From Chitinophaga sp. (lineage in GTDB: Bacteria; Bacteroidota; Bacteroidia; Chitinophagales; Chitinophagaceae): DNA of 64,000 bases. A program made the translations under genes and the position numbers. Location of the stretch: contig NZ_JAGHZS010000004.1 in assembly GCF_017745275.1 (NCBI RefSeq), positions 1 to 64,000 of the forward strand, in the 5' to 3' direction. Under the pieces are notes generated by a model that was not told the DNA's origin, made no database searches, and saw nothing but the letters and a program-made list of their open reading frames with translations. Below are positions 53,622 to 61,253 of the stretch, piece by piece. The first letter of the stretch is position 1. The number at the start of each line of letters is the position of its first letter.

Positions 53622-54578
53622 CTATGGTCTCAAAATAATCCCGGTAATATAATTAGGCTTATTTCCTTGTATAAAAGTAGCGTCTGCAAAGAATCCTATC
53701 TGACTACTGATAGGTAGTATCACAGTAACGTCCAGTGAAACAAGACTGCCTTTCTTTTCTTTAAATACAAGATTGTAACGGTTCTTATCCATCAATGCAA
53801 GAGAAGCTTCTGCAGATATATTTATCTTACCCCCTTTAACCAGCTCTAATCCTTCAAATTCAGCACCTACGCTATTCCTAAACTGAGAGATATTAACGGT
53901 GGCGCTATCTGCACCTACGTTCTTATAGGTATTCAACCGGTATGCCGGCAAATAATAAAACCGGATAGCCCACTTTTCACCGCCATCATCTTTTTCCTTA
54001 TGCCATGGGGTATAAGTGCCGGCCATACCAATGGATAGCCCTGTTAGTGTCAATGCCAGGTCAGTAATACCCTTCTTTCCTTCATCAGCATTAAGCCTGG
54101 TAACAAAATTGCCGAAGTTACCAACAACTGCTACATGCCATTTTTCAGGAAGTTGCTTCAGCGCATTCAATGTGATTTTTGCTGACCCGAAATATTCCTC
54201 CCCTGCATCACCATCAAGGTTATACCCTATTTTGGCGCCCGTCCATGTGCTTCTTGGCGATATGGCAGAAACAACACGCTCATGCAACTCCTGGTCATCC
54301 TTCATTTTGATAACCAATGGGGCCAGATTTTCCTTATCAACTACATAGGAAACAGATTTGTATCCGACATAGTTAAAACTAATGCGATCCCCATGCTGTA
54401 CCTCCAGCTTAAACGACCCATCCCTTGGAGTCATTATACTCCTTTTGGCCGTCTTTACAGTTACTCCTTCCAATGGCTCTCCTGCTGCGTTTTTCACGAT
54501 ACCCTTTAGTGTATCTTGTCCCATACACCAGGTAGTAAATAAGAATTGTATTATTAGTAATAGGCTATACTTTTTCAT
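53622..54578 (-). CDS. Carboxypeptidase-D-like domain plus putative outer-membrane barrel
   Basis: This protein of about 318 residues has a signal peptide (MKKYSLLLIIQFLFTTWCMG). A carboxypeptidase-regulatory/CarbopepD-reg domain lies at residues 22-100 (LKGIVKNAAGEPLEGVTVKT, GDRISFNYVGYKSV). About 210 residues of alternating strands follow (AKIGYNLDGDAGEEYFGSAK, WHVAVVGNFGNFVTRL, GGKINISAEASLALM), ending TGIILRP. It has no plug domain, so it is not a SusC or TonB receptor. It may be a small outer-membrane barrel. The start at 54578 is chosen over 54626 because of the signal peptide. It is divergent from the lipoprotein gene at 54782. Confidence 0.75.
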   Translation of the reverse strand: MKKYSLLLIIQFLFTTWCMGQDTLKGIVKNAAGEPLEGVTVKTAKRSIMTPRDGSFKLEVQHGDRISFNYVGYKSVSYVVDKENLAPLVIKMKDDQELHERVVSAISPRSTWTGAKIGYNLDGDAGEEYFGSAKITLNALKQLPEKWHVAVVGNFGNFVTRLNADEGKKGITDLALTLTGLSIGMAGTYTPWHKEKDDGGEKWAIRFYYLPAYRLNTYKNVGADSATVNISQFRNSVGAEFEGLELVKGGKINISAEASLALMDKNRYNLVFKEKKGSLVSLDVTVILPISSQIGFFADATFIQGNKPNYITGIILRP

Positions 54579-54781
54579 AAAAAGGATTTTAGGGGTTAGG
54601 ATTTTATGATGTAAAAATATTCCCATCTATCACCTTGGGCAATGGGAAAAGCAAGGATTATCCGGAGGGTATTTTTCCCGTATTTGAGCGGATTTTCCCC
54701 GTTATCAGCAATGGCTATTGCTAATCCTATCCGTTTGATTTAACTTGGATATTATTCTTTAACCTCTCAAAAAAACACACC

Positions 54782-55402
54782 ATGACCCCTAAATGCTTAC
54801 AACTATGTGTTGCTGGTTTACTATTCTTACAGCTATTTGCATGCAAACCCTGTCCACAGGAATTAACAGATGCAGATAAAGTTTTGCTGGAGGAAGAACG
54901 GTTCCTTAATAGCTTCCTGGACGATAACACCAAGATTACCGGATACTCGGTAGACAGTATCGAAGCAGGCGAATGCTTTACCGCCTATACTACCGCGATG
55001 CAACTACACAATATTACAGACACGCCACTACTCCGGAAAGCCGTTACAGTAGATGGGCGAAGAATTACCCAAACAGAAATTTTCAGTTACAATGAAGTAA
55101 AAAAATTCCTGAAGAAAGAGGCGAAAAAATATGAGAACCGCGGCTTTAAAAAAATGTCAGTTAAAATACAGTTTGGCGTTTACACCCAAAAATATTTTGA
55201 TTATGTCATCAGGACTTTGAAGAGAAATAGGGTCGATCAAGTCGTTATCAATCAGGCAAATGACAACAGCCGGATAGGACGTGTTGGTATATTTGTGGTT
55301 ACTGAGCCGAGAGGAGATCAGGCACTCCTCAAGCCAGAAGACAATAATAAAATGGTTGGCGACAAAACTCAGGTTTTCGATTTCGGCGCTTTACAACCCT
55401 GA
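54782..55402 (+). CDS. Hypothetical lipoprotein at the head of a sensory cluster
   Basis: This 206-residue lipoprotein has a signal peptide MTPKCLQLCVAGLLFLQLFA and lipobox Cys 21. The mature part is charged and mixed alpha/beta (EVKKFLKKEAKKYENRGFKK, MSVKIQFGVYTQKYFDYVIR, VDQVVINQANDN). I do not recognise the family. It is the first of four tightly packed plus-strand genes: four bases before the multi-TM gene, then a histidine kinase and a response regulator. A periplasmic ligand-binding or signal-relay role is therefore plausible. Confidence 0.75.
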   Translation: MTPKCLQLCVAGLLFLQLFACKPCPQELTDADKVLLEEERFLNSFLDDNTKITGYSVDSIEAGECFTAYTTAMQLHNITDTPLLRKAVTVDGRRITQTEIFSYNEVKKFLKKEAKKYENRGFKKMSVKIQFGVYTQKYFDYVIRTLKRNRVDQVVINQANDNSRIGRVGIFVVTEPRGDQALLKPEDNNKMVGDKTQVFDFGALQP

Positions 55403-55406
55403 TCCC

Positions 55407-56060
55407 ATGCAACTGGAATGGTTCCAATATTTTCAGATCGCCAGCCTGCTGACAGCTATCATTTGCTGGCGTGGGCTGGCACGCTTTTCCCTGCTCGCAT
55501 TTATTCCTATACTTATCATCACCAACATTACGGAAACACTAGGTGCCAATATCCGGTCACTAGGTTTAGCCAATAGTTATAATATCTACAATATTTATAT
55601 CTTACTGGTGACTCCTTTTTACTTGTATGTGTATAGGAAGATGTTATTGATGGGAAAAAACGAAAAAAAAGTTTTTATCATCATTGCGGGTTTATGCATG
55701 TGTTTTCTGCTGCTTAACTTTTTGTTCATGCAAGGGCCCCAACAGTTCGATTCTTATTCTGCCATGCTGATTGAATTGCTGAACATCGTGTTTTGCAGCC
55801 TTATCCTGCTACGATTGTTAATGGTAGAAAACGAGGAAACTATTTTATATGGCACGCCCTATTACTGGATATCCGCCTCTACCCTGTTATTTAGCATCGT
55901 GGCACTGGTGGCATTGGGGTTACAGCCCTATATTATCCGGGAAGGCATTACACTCTGGCAGCGAAGCCTCTACCGCGCACTGTTGCCGGTAGCAAATGCT
56001 TTTCTGTATTCAGGTTACATTTATTCGTTTATATTATGCAGCAAAGCAAAGAAGAAGTAA
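55407..56060 (+). CDS. Multi-TM membrane protein, probable sensor partner of the next kinase
   Basis: This 217-residue integral membrane protein has six or seven hydrophobic segments (residues about 8-22, 26-42, 60-78, 85-106, 120-140, 152-175, 193-210). Loops are short and there is no soluble domain. I chose the start MQLEWFQYFQ (55407), four bases after the lipoprotein stop. The frame is open upstream inside that gene. Its last 25 bases overlap the histidine kinase gene, which has only one TM segment and no sensor domain of its own. A sensing role for this protein is the natural inference. Confidence 0.75.
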   Translation: MQLEWFQYFQIASLLTAIICWRGLARFSLLAFIPILIITNITETLGANIRSLGLANSYNIYNIYILLVTPFYLYVYRKMLLMGKNEKKVFIIIAGLCMCFLLLNFLFMQGPQQFDSYSAMLIELLNIVFCSLILLRLLMVENEETILYGTPYYWISASTLLFSIVALVALGLQPYIIREGITLWQRSLYRALLPVANAFLYSGYIYSFILCSKAKKK

Positions 56061-56818
56061 TTGTCACCATTATTGCCATCATTGGCGTACTCCTTTTCCT
56101 GGGAATCCTCTTCCTGGTGATGCTGCTTTATTATAACAACAAGAAAATGCAAATGACACAGGCTACCTTGCAGATGAAAAACGATTTTGACCAACAACTA
56201 CTACGCTCGCGACTGGAAATACAGGACGAAATTTTCAACACCATCAGCCAGGAAATACATGACAATGTAGGACAAACATTGAGTCTTGCTAAAATACAGG
56301 TCAGTATTATAGATCAACAGAAAATACCTGATAAAAAAATGCTGCAGGAAGTGAAAGATAGCATCGGCAGAGCCATGACGGATCTCCGCGATATCGCCAA
56401 AAGCCTGAGTGGCGAACGCATTCAGCTATTAGGGCTATCCGACTGTGTAGCGGAAGAATTGGAACGCCTGAAAAAAACCGGCACCATCAATACCTCTTTA
56501 ACCATCATCGACAGCGACCAAAAACCAGGATACCAACAAAAACTCATCCTATTCCGCGTATTACAGGAACTTATTCAGAATATCCTTAAACATGCTAATG
56601 CCTCAGAAGTAACGGTACAAATTGATTACAATGACCCTTTAAAAATCGTTATTCAGGATAATGGCATCGGCTTCGATGTTCCAACTATCCAGGAGGGAAA
56701 ACAAGGACTAGGACTTCAGCATATCAAAAAACGCGTTGCCTTATTAAATGGCAGCATCCAGATAAACAGCATCATTAACAACGGTACCCACATCACTTTA
56801 ATTATACCATATGCCTGA
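56036..56818 (+). CDS. NarL-type sensor histidine kinase
   Basis: This 260-residue kinase has one TM segment (VIVTIIAIIGVLLFLGILFL, residues 8-32) followed by a HisKA_3 dimerisation domain with SQEIHDNVGQTLSLAKIQ (phospho-His at about 75). The HATPase domain has FRVLQELIQNILKHANASEV and IQDNGIGFDV, GLGLQHIKKRV and a final GTHITLIIP. There is no periplasmic sensor domain. It overlaps the preceding membrane-protein gene by 25 bases and the following regulator gene by 8 bases, so all should be made together. Confidence 0.93.
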   Translation: MQQSKEEVIVTIIAIIGVLLFLGILFLVMLLYYNNKKMQMTQATLQMKNDFDQQLLRSRLEIQDEIFNTISQEIHDNVGQTLSLAKIQVSIIDQQKIPDKKMLQEVKDSIGRAMTDLRDIAKSLSGERIQLLGLSDCVAEELERLKKTGTINTSLTIIDSDQKPGYQQKLILFRVLQELIQNILKHANASEVTVQIDYNDPLKIVIQDNGIGFDVPTIQEGKQGLGLQHIKKRVALLNGSIQINSIINNGTHITLIIPYA

Positions 56819-57467
56819 TAAAAAAACAATCGTCATCGTCGATGATCACACTATGTTCCGCAGGGGATTAAAAGCACTCATCGACTTCTTTGAAGATTAT
56901 ACCGTACTCTTTGACGCCGCCAATGGGCGCGATTTTATCCGTCAACTGAAGCCCGATTCGCCTCCCGATATTGTATTACTCGATATCACCATGCCCGAAA
57001 TGGACGGATATGAAACCGCCGCCTGGTTGCAAAACCATCATCCTGACATTGCAGTGCTTGCCCTTAGCACGATGGATTCCGAAACGGCTATCATTCGTAT
57101 GATCCGGCAGGGTGTCAAAGGGTATATCCTCAAAGATGCCGATCCCCTGGAATTGAAATTCGCATTCAACGAAGTATTGACCCAAGGCTATTTCTTCAAT
57201 GACCTCGTTACACGCAAAGTAATGCGTTCCATCAATCAACTGGTGCAGGAAAACGATAAAGCTTCCCAGCAGAAAATCACTGACCGGGAAAAAACATTCC
57301 TGAAACTGGCTTGCAGTGAGAAAAGCTATAACGACATTGCCAAAGAAATGTTTCTCAGCGAACGCACCATAGATGGCTATCGCGAAGCCTTGTTTAAAAA
57401 ATTTGGTGTCAGCACCCGTGTGGGATTAGTTATTTACGCTATTAAAAACCAGTTGGTACAGTTGTAG
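56811..57467 (+). CDS. LuxR/NarL family response regulator
   Basis: This 218-residue regulator has a receiver domain at residues 1-122 (VIVDDHTMFRRGLKALI, phospho-acceptor Asp at about 57 in LLDITMPEMDGYE, Lys in GYILKDADPLE). A LuxR helix-turn-helix follows at 150-215 (ITDREKTFLKLACSEKSYND, IAKEMFLSERTIDGYREALF). It should be the partner of the kinase that overlaps its first bases. Likely targets are its own operon and the divergent envelope-protein pair at 52126-54578. Confidence 0.95.
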   Translation: MPDKKTIVIVDDHTMFRRGLKALIDFFEDYTVLFDAANGRDFIRQLKPDSPPDIVLLDITMPEMDGYETAAWLQNHHPDIAVLALSTMDSETAIIRMIRQGVKGYILKDADPLELKFAFNEVLTQGYFFNDLVTRKVMRSINQLVQENDKASQQKITDREKTFLKLACSEKSYNDIAKEMFLSERTIDGYREALFKKFGVSTRVGLVIYAIKNQLVQL

Positions 57468-57480
57468 GATCACCGCTTTC

Positions 57481-57948
57481 TCAATCCTTCGGCTCCCACA
57501 ACTCAATTTTATTTCCTTCTACATCCAGGATATGTACAAACTTTCCATATTCCGAATCATCGATCTTATCTAAAATCGTCACCCCTTCTTTCTTTAATTC
57601 TTCTACCAGCGTCACCAGGTTCTCTACCCGGTAGTTAATCATAAAGTCCTTTTCGAAGTAATTGCTTTTGTCCGGGAAAGCGCTCCATAACGTGTATCCA
57701 TGTTTGGTACTATCCGCTTCCTGGCGCCATTCGAATTTTGTGCCGTATGGATCTGCGCCAAAGCCCAAATGCGTATGATACCATTGCTTCATTTTTTCAG
57801 GGTCTTTACATTTGAAGAAAATACCCCCAATACCGGTTACCCGTTTCATGTACTTTTGTTTAGTGGTGTGATTAAAAAAAGAATTGACGGCAAAGCCGGC
57901 AGTGAATGACAGGACCAATGCCAGCATTAATAAAGCGGTTCTTTTCAT
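57481..57948 (-). CDS. VOC family protein with N-terminal membrane anchor
   Basis: This 155-residue protein has an N-terminal hydrophobic segment (TALLMLALVLSFTAGFAVNS). It is followed by a VOC domain (ITGIGGIFFKCKDP-like start at about residue 37, WYHTHLGFGADPYGTKFEW, FVHILDVEGNKIELWEPKD with the metal-binding Glu near the end). Most VOC proteins are cytosolic, so the anchor may place it in the periplasm. If translation started at the internal ATG (57849), a soluble 122-residue form would result. It is convergent with the response regulator gene, with 13 bases between them. Confidence 0.85.
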   Translation of the reverse strand: MKRTALLMLALVLSFTAGFAVNSFFNHTTKQKYMKRVTGIGGIFFKCKDPEKMKQWYHTHLGFGADPYGTKFEWRQEADSTKHGYTLWSAFPDKSNYFEKDFMINYRVENLVTLVEELKKEGVTILDKIDDSEYGKFVHILDVEGNKIELWEPKD

Positions 57949-58083
57949 CCTTTATCAATTTAAAGATTTAATAGCAACTTTACAGGTACCATCTTCTTAC
58001 AAGATAAAAACAAAACACATTACATTTTTAAATATAAAATTTGTGTGTACCTTATGCTCCAGCAAACTCCAGGAACAGTACAC

Positions 58084-59295
58084 ATGAAAAGAATTTTTTG
58101 TTTTATTGCTCTCCTCTTTTTCGTTATTACGAAAGATACCATAGCCCAGCACCTGACAACAGACGCACTACGCCAGGATCTGAAGTACTACAAAGATACC
58201 TTGCCAGCGAAACATGTTAAACTTTACAACAAAATCACCAAGGCGCAATTTGATGATAGAATAGCGACAATTGCTGCCAAACTGGATACGCTGACGGAAG
58301 AAGGATTTATGATTGAACTATTCAGGCTAAACGCCGCCATCGGAGATGAGCACACCAGGATAGAACCTAAATTCACGCTGTCTTTACCTATTAAATTCGA
58401 AATATTTAAAGAGGGCATCTTTGTTACCGGTATTCTTCCGGAAGACTCGTCTTATCTCTCCTGTAAACTAGTGGCCATTAATGGCTGGTCAGTGGATGCC
58501 GTAAATCGTAAATTCAAAGAAGTGATCAAAACCGACAACCAATCCTACTTCGAAATTTACCGGCAAAAGTTCTTTAACAATCCCGTTTTCCTGAAGGGCC
58601 TGGGTATTCTGCCATCAGATCAGCGCGCCACCTTTACCTTACAAAATGCCCGCCAGGAAACGTTTGATGTAACATTGCCGTCCGCGCCAAAAGGTAGCAC
58701 AAAATTGGCGACGGTCAACCAATACCAGACCCTGTTGCCCTATAAAAAAGGAAATAAAAAATATTGGTATGACTATGATACGGCGACTAAAACGCTTTAC
58801 TTCAACTATGCCACTTGTGCGGAAGATCCGCAGGAACCCTTTCCCGACTTCAATACCGGCCTGTTTGCTACCATTAACAACGTTCACCCGGATAAAATCA
58901 TCGTTGACCTGCGCTTCAATGACGGCGGTAACTCCGGCGTATTGTCGCCTTTTCTCGATAGTATCGGGCAGAGTTATCTGAATAAAAAAGGGCACCTGTT
59001 TGTGCTGATCGGGAAACTCACTTTCTCCTCTGCAGTGATGAATGCCGTGTACCTGAAACGGAATACCCATGCAATTTTAATTGGGCAAATGACCAGTGGC
59101 AATATCAATTGTTATGGAGAAAACCGGGGCTTCCGGCTACCCAATACCCAAATGATCATTGGCTATTCCACCCGGTACTGGGAAGTGTGGAAAGGCAAGA
59201 AAGGAGCGCTGCAACCCGATTACCCGGTCTCCTATTCAGCCAAAAACTTTTTTAACAACCGGGATGAGGCCCTGGAATATGTATACGAACATTAG
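58084..59295 (+). CDS. S41 family peptidase-like protein
   Basis: This protein of about 403 residues has a signal peptide (MKRIFCFIALLFFVITKDTI, then AQ). A PDZ-like middle part (GIFVTGILPEDSSYLSCKLV) is followed by a tail-specific-protease domain (IIVDLRFNDGGNSGVLSPF, LIGKLTFSSAVMNAVYL with the probable Ser nucleophile, GQMTSGNINCYGENRGF). The Lys of the classical Ser-Lys pair is not evident at the expected place. The xTSGNxxxYGE form is seen in a Bacteroidota subgroup whose activity is uncertain. The ATG at 58084 is chosen over a GTG at 58045. It is probably monocistronic and ends 74 bases before the metal-efflux genes. Confidence 0.82.
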   Translation: MKRIFCFIALLFFVITKDTIAQHLTTDALRQDLKYYKDTLPAKHVKLYNKITKAQFDDRIATIAAKLDTLTEEGFMIELFRLNAAIGDEHTRIEPKFTLSLPIKFEIFKEGIFVTGILPEDSSYLSCKLVAINGWSVDAVNRKFKEVIKTDNQSYFEIYRQKFFNNPVFLKGLGILPSDQRATFTLQNARQETFDVTLPSAPKGSTKLATVNQYQTLLPYKKGNKKYWYDYDTATKTLYFNYATCAEDPQEPFPDFNTGLFATINNVHPDKIIVDLRFNDGGNSGVLSPFLDSIGQSYLNKKGHLFVLIGKLTFSSAVMNAVYLKRNTHAILIGQMTSGNINCYGENRGFRLPNTQMIIGYSTRYWEVWKGKKGALQPDYPVSYSAKNFFNNRDEALEYVYEH

Positions 59296-59369
59296 CAGGC
59301 AGGAATAATATAACATCTTACCAAAATTATGTAACACTTCATCCGGAAATTGGTGTTTTCTTTGTCTAT

Positions 59370-59768
59370 ATGAAAAAGCTCCTCGCACTCATCCTGGCTG
59401 TCTTATACGTGAGCACCTCTACCGGCGCCACTTTCCACATGCACTACTGCATGGGGAAGCTGATAGATGCAGGATGGAGAGATAGCGAGGTAAAAAAATG
59501 CAGCCAATGCACCAGGCCGGCGTTGAACAAATGCAGCAAAAAATGCTGCAAAGATGAACACAAAACGGTGAAGCTGGAGAAAGACCAGAAGCTGGCTGAA
59601 AACACCGTGCATGCCATGCAAGGGATAGCCGTCATTACGCCGGTATCCTTTATGGATGCGGCGCCCGCATATATCCTTTCCCTTACTACCCTGCACCCGG
59701 TTACCCATGCGCCGCCACGAAGCAGCAAAGTTCCTGTGCACGTAATGAATTGTACCTATCGTATCTGA
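59370..59768 (+). CDS. HYC_CC_PP family protein (metal-efflux associated)
   Basis: This 132-residue exported protein has a signal peptide (MKKLLALILAVLYVSTSTGA). It carries the three landmarks of the HYC_CC_PP family: MHYCMGKL, KCSKKCCKDEH and HAPPRSSKVPV. Further Cys residues (KKCSQC) make it a plausible periplasmic metal-binding protein. Proteins of this family are, from memory, encoded next to CusA/CzcA-type pumps in Bacteroidota, and that is the case here. It likely starts the operon that continues with the RND pump and TolC genes. Confidence 0.88.
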   Translation: MKKLLALILAVLYVSTSTGATFHMHYCMGKLIDAGWRDSEVKKCSQCTRPALNKCSKKCCKDEHKTVKLEKDQKLAENTVHAMQGIAVITPVSFMDAAPAYILSLTTLHPVTHAPPRSSKVPVHVMNCTYRI

Positions 59769-59860
59769 GTACCCTCCCCCGGTGTATATATTCCCTGGCT
59801 ATCATACCGTAGCACGCTTACACCGGTAATACCCCTACATTCTTTAGAAAATCACACCTC

Positions 59861-59944
59861 ATGACACCGTGTCAATGCTGTACAAATGGCGCCACGGGCC
59901 CTGTCATGCCGCTACCAAAAGTTACTGCCTATTCCGGCACCTGA
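59861..59944 (+). CDS. Candidate 27-residue CxCC peptide upstream of the RND pump
   Basis: The short frame MTPCQCCTNGATGPVMPLPK followed by VTAYSGT ends 13 bases before the ATG of the pump gene. Three clustered Cys residues in a 27-residue peptide at the head of a heavy-metal efflux operon could bind metal or act as a translated leader coupled to the pump gene. There is no strong ribosome-binding site, so translation is unproven. Confidence 0.3.
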   Translation: MTPCQCCTNGATGPVMPLPKVTAYSGT

Positions 59945-59957
59945 GAAAAGAACAGTT

Positions 59958-61253
59958 ATGGTACATCGTATTATTGAATGGTCATTGCGCAACCGGTTTA
60001 TTGTACTGGTAATGGCCGCCGCTTTATTTGCCTGGGGCGTATTTGCGGTGAAAAAGAATCCTATAGACGCCATCCCGGATTTATCCGAAAACCAGGTCAT
60101 CGTATTCACCGAATGGATGGGTCGCGGCCCCCAGCTCATCGAAGACCAGATCACCTATCCGCTGGTGACCAATTTACAGGGATTGCCCAAAATCAAATAT
60201 GTACGCGGCAGCTCTATGTTTGGGATGAGCTTCATTTACATCATCTTCAACGACAACGTGGATATTTACTGGGCCAGGGAAAGAGTACTGGAAAGACTCA
60301 GCACCATTTCCCGTACCCTGCCCACCGGCGTTACCCCGCAGTTGGGACCAGACGGCACCGGCGTAGGACACGTACTCTGGTATACCCTCGATGCCCCCGG
60401 CATGGACCTGGGTGAGCAACGCGCCCTGCAGGACTGGTACGTAAAATTTGCACTGCAAAATGTGGAAGGCGTCAGCGAAATCGCTTCCTTCGGCGGCTTC
60501 CAGAAACAATACCAGATCACCGTAGATCCCAACAAACTCCTCTACTACCGGCTCTCTGTAGCGGAAGTGATCAACGCCATCCGCGCCAACAACAATGAAT
60601 CCGGCGGACGGAAATTTGAACTGAGCGATATCGGCTATATCATCAAAACTTCCGGATACCTGAAGTCGATCGCCGAAATAGAAAACATCCCCGTGAAAAC
60701 GCAGAACAGTATTCCTATCCGCGTAGCCGACGTAGCCGCCGTACAAATGACCGGCGAAACCCGCCTCGGCATATTTGATCAGAACGGCGAAGGAGAACGT
60801 GTAGGCGGTATCGTAGTAATGAGATATGGAGAAAATGCCGCTGCGGTGATAGACAAAGTAAAAGCGAAGATGCTGGAAGTAGCCAAAGGCTTTCCCCAGG
60901 GCGTGAAATTCGATATCGTGTATGACCGGGGCGAGTTAATCCGCGAATCCGTAGACTCCATTAAACATACCCTGATCGAAGAAATGATCGTAGTATCCGT
61001 GGTAGTCATCATTTTCCTCTTCCACTGGCGCAGCGCGCTCAGCATCATTATACAGATTCCTATTACGCTGGCTGCCAGCTTTATCCTGCTGAATGCATTT
61101 GGTATCTCCTCCAATATTATGTCGCTCACCGGGATTGCACTGGCCATCGGGGTGATTGTAGACAATGGTATCATCATGAGTGAAAATGCCTACAAACACC
61201 TGTCGGAACGATATGCAATATGGGAGAAACAGCAAAAAAATAACGAGATATGA
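59958..61253 (+). CDS. CusA/CzcA-type RND efflux pump, N-terminal part (split)
   Basis: This stretch of about 431 residues corresponds to the first 40% of a heavy-metal RND pump. It has TM1 (RFIVLVMAAALFAWGVFAV), the porter region (IPDLSENQVIVFTEWMGRGP, YWARERVLERLSTISRTLP, LGPDGTGVGHVLWYTLD) and TM2-4, with the proton-relay region IALAIGVIVDNGIIMSENAY. It stops after QQKNNEI, in the cytoplasmic loop that normally leads without a break into VSRxVFFATxIIxxSFLPVF. The remainder is in the next ORF, which starts within this stop codon (ATGA). The start MVHRIIEWSL (59958) is the family start. The frame opens earlier at 59886. Confidence 0.88.
   Translation: MVHRIIEWSLRNRFIVLVMAAALFAWGVFAVKKNPIDAIPDLSENQVIVFTEWMGRGPQLIEDQITYPLVTNLQGLPKIKYVRGSSMFGMSFIYIIFNDNVDIYWARERVLERLSTISRTLPTGVTPQLGPDGTGVGHVLWYTLDAPGMDLGEQRALQDWYVKFALQNVEGVSEIASFGGFQKQYQITVDPNKLLYYRLSVAEVINAIRANNNESGGRKFELSDIGYIIKTSGYLKSIAEIENIPVKTQNSIPIRVADVAAVQMTGETRLGIFDQNGEGERVGGIVVMRYGENAAAVIDKVKAKMLEVAKGFPQGVKFDIVYDRGELIRESVDSIKHTLIEEMIVVSVVVIIFLFHWRSALSIIIQIPITLAASFILLNAFGISSNIMSLTGIALAIGVIVDNGIIMSENAYKHLSERYAIWEKQQKNNEI

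Noticed and set aside
53622-54578. SusC-like or TonB receptor identity for this protein
   Set aside because: It has the carboxypeptidase-D-like N-terminal domain but no plug domain or TonB box, and is far too short.
59403-59741. Long antisense ORFs opposite the HYC_CC_PP gene
   Set aside because: The plus-strand frame has a signal peptide and all three family motifs; the antisense frames are shadows.
61234-61243. Programmed -1 frameshifting at an A7 run to join the two pump halves
   Set aside because: The -1 frame meets TAA at 61241-61243 immediately after the run, so slippage there would end translation rather than join the parts.
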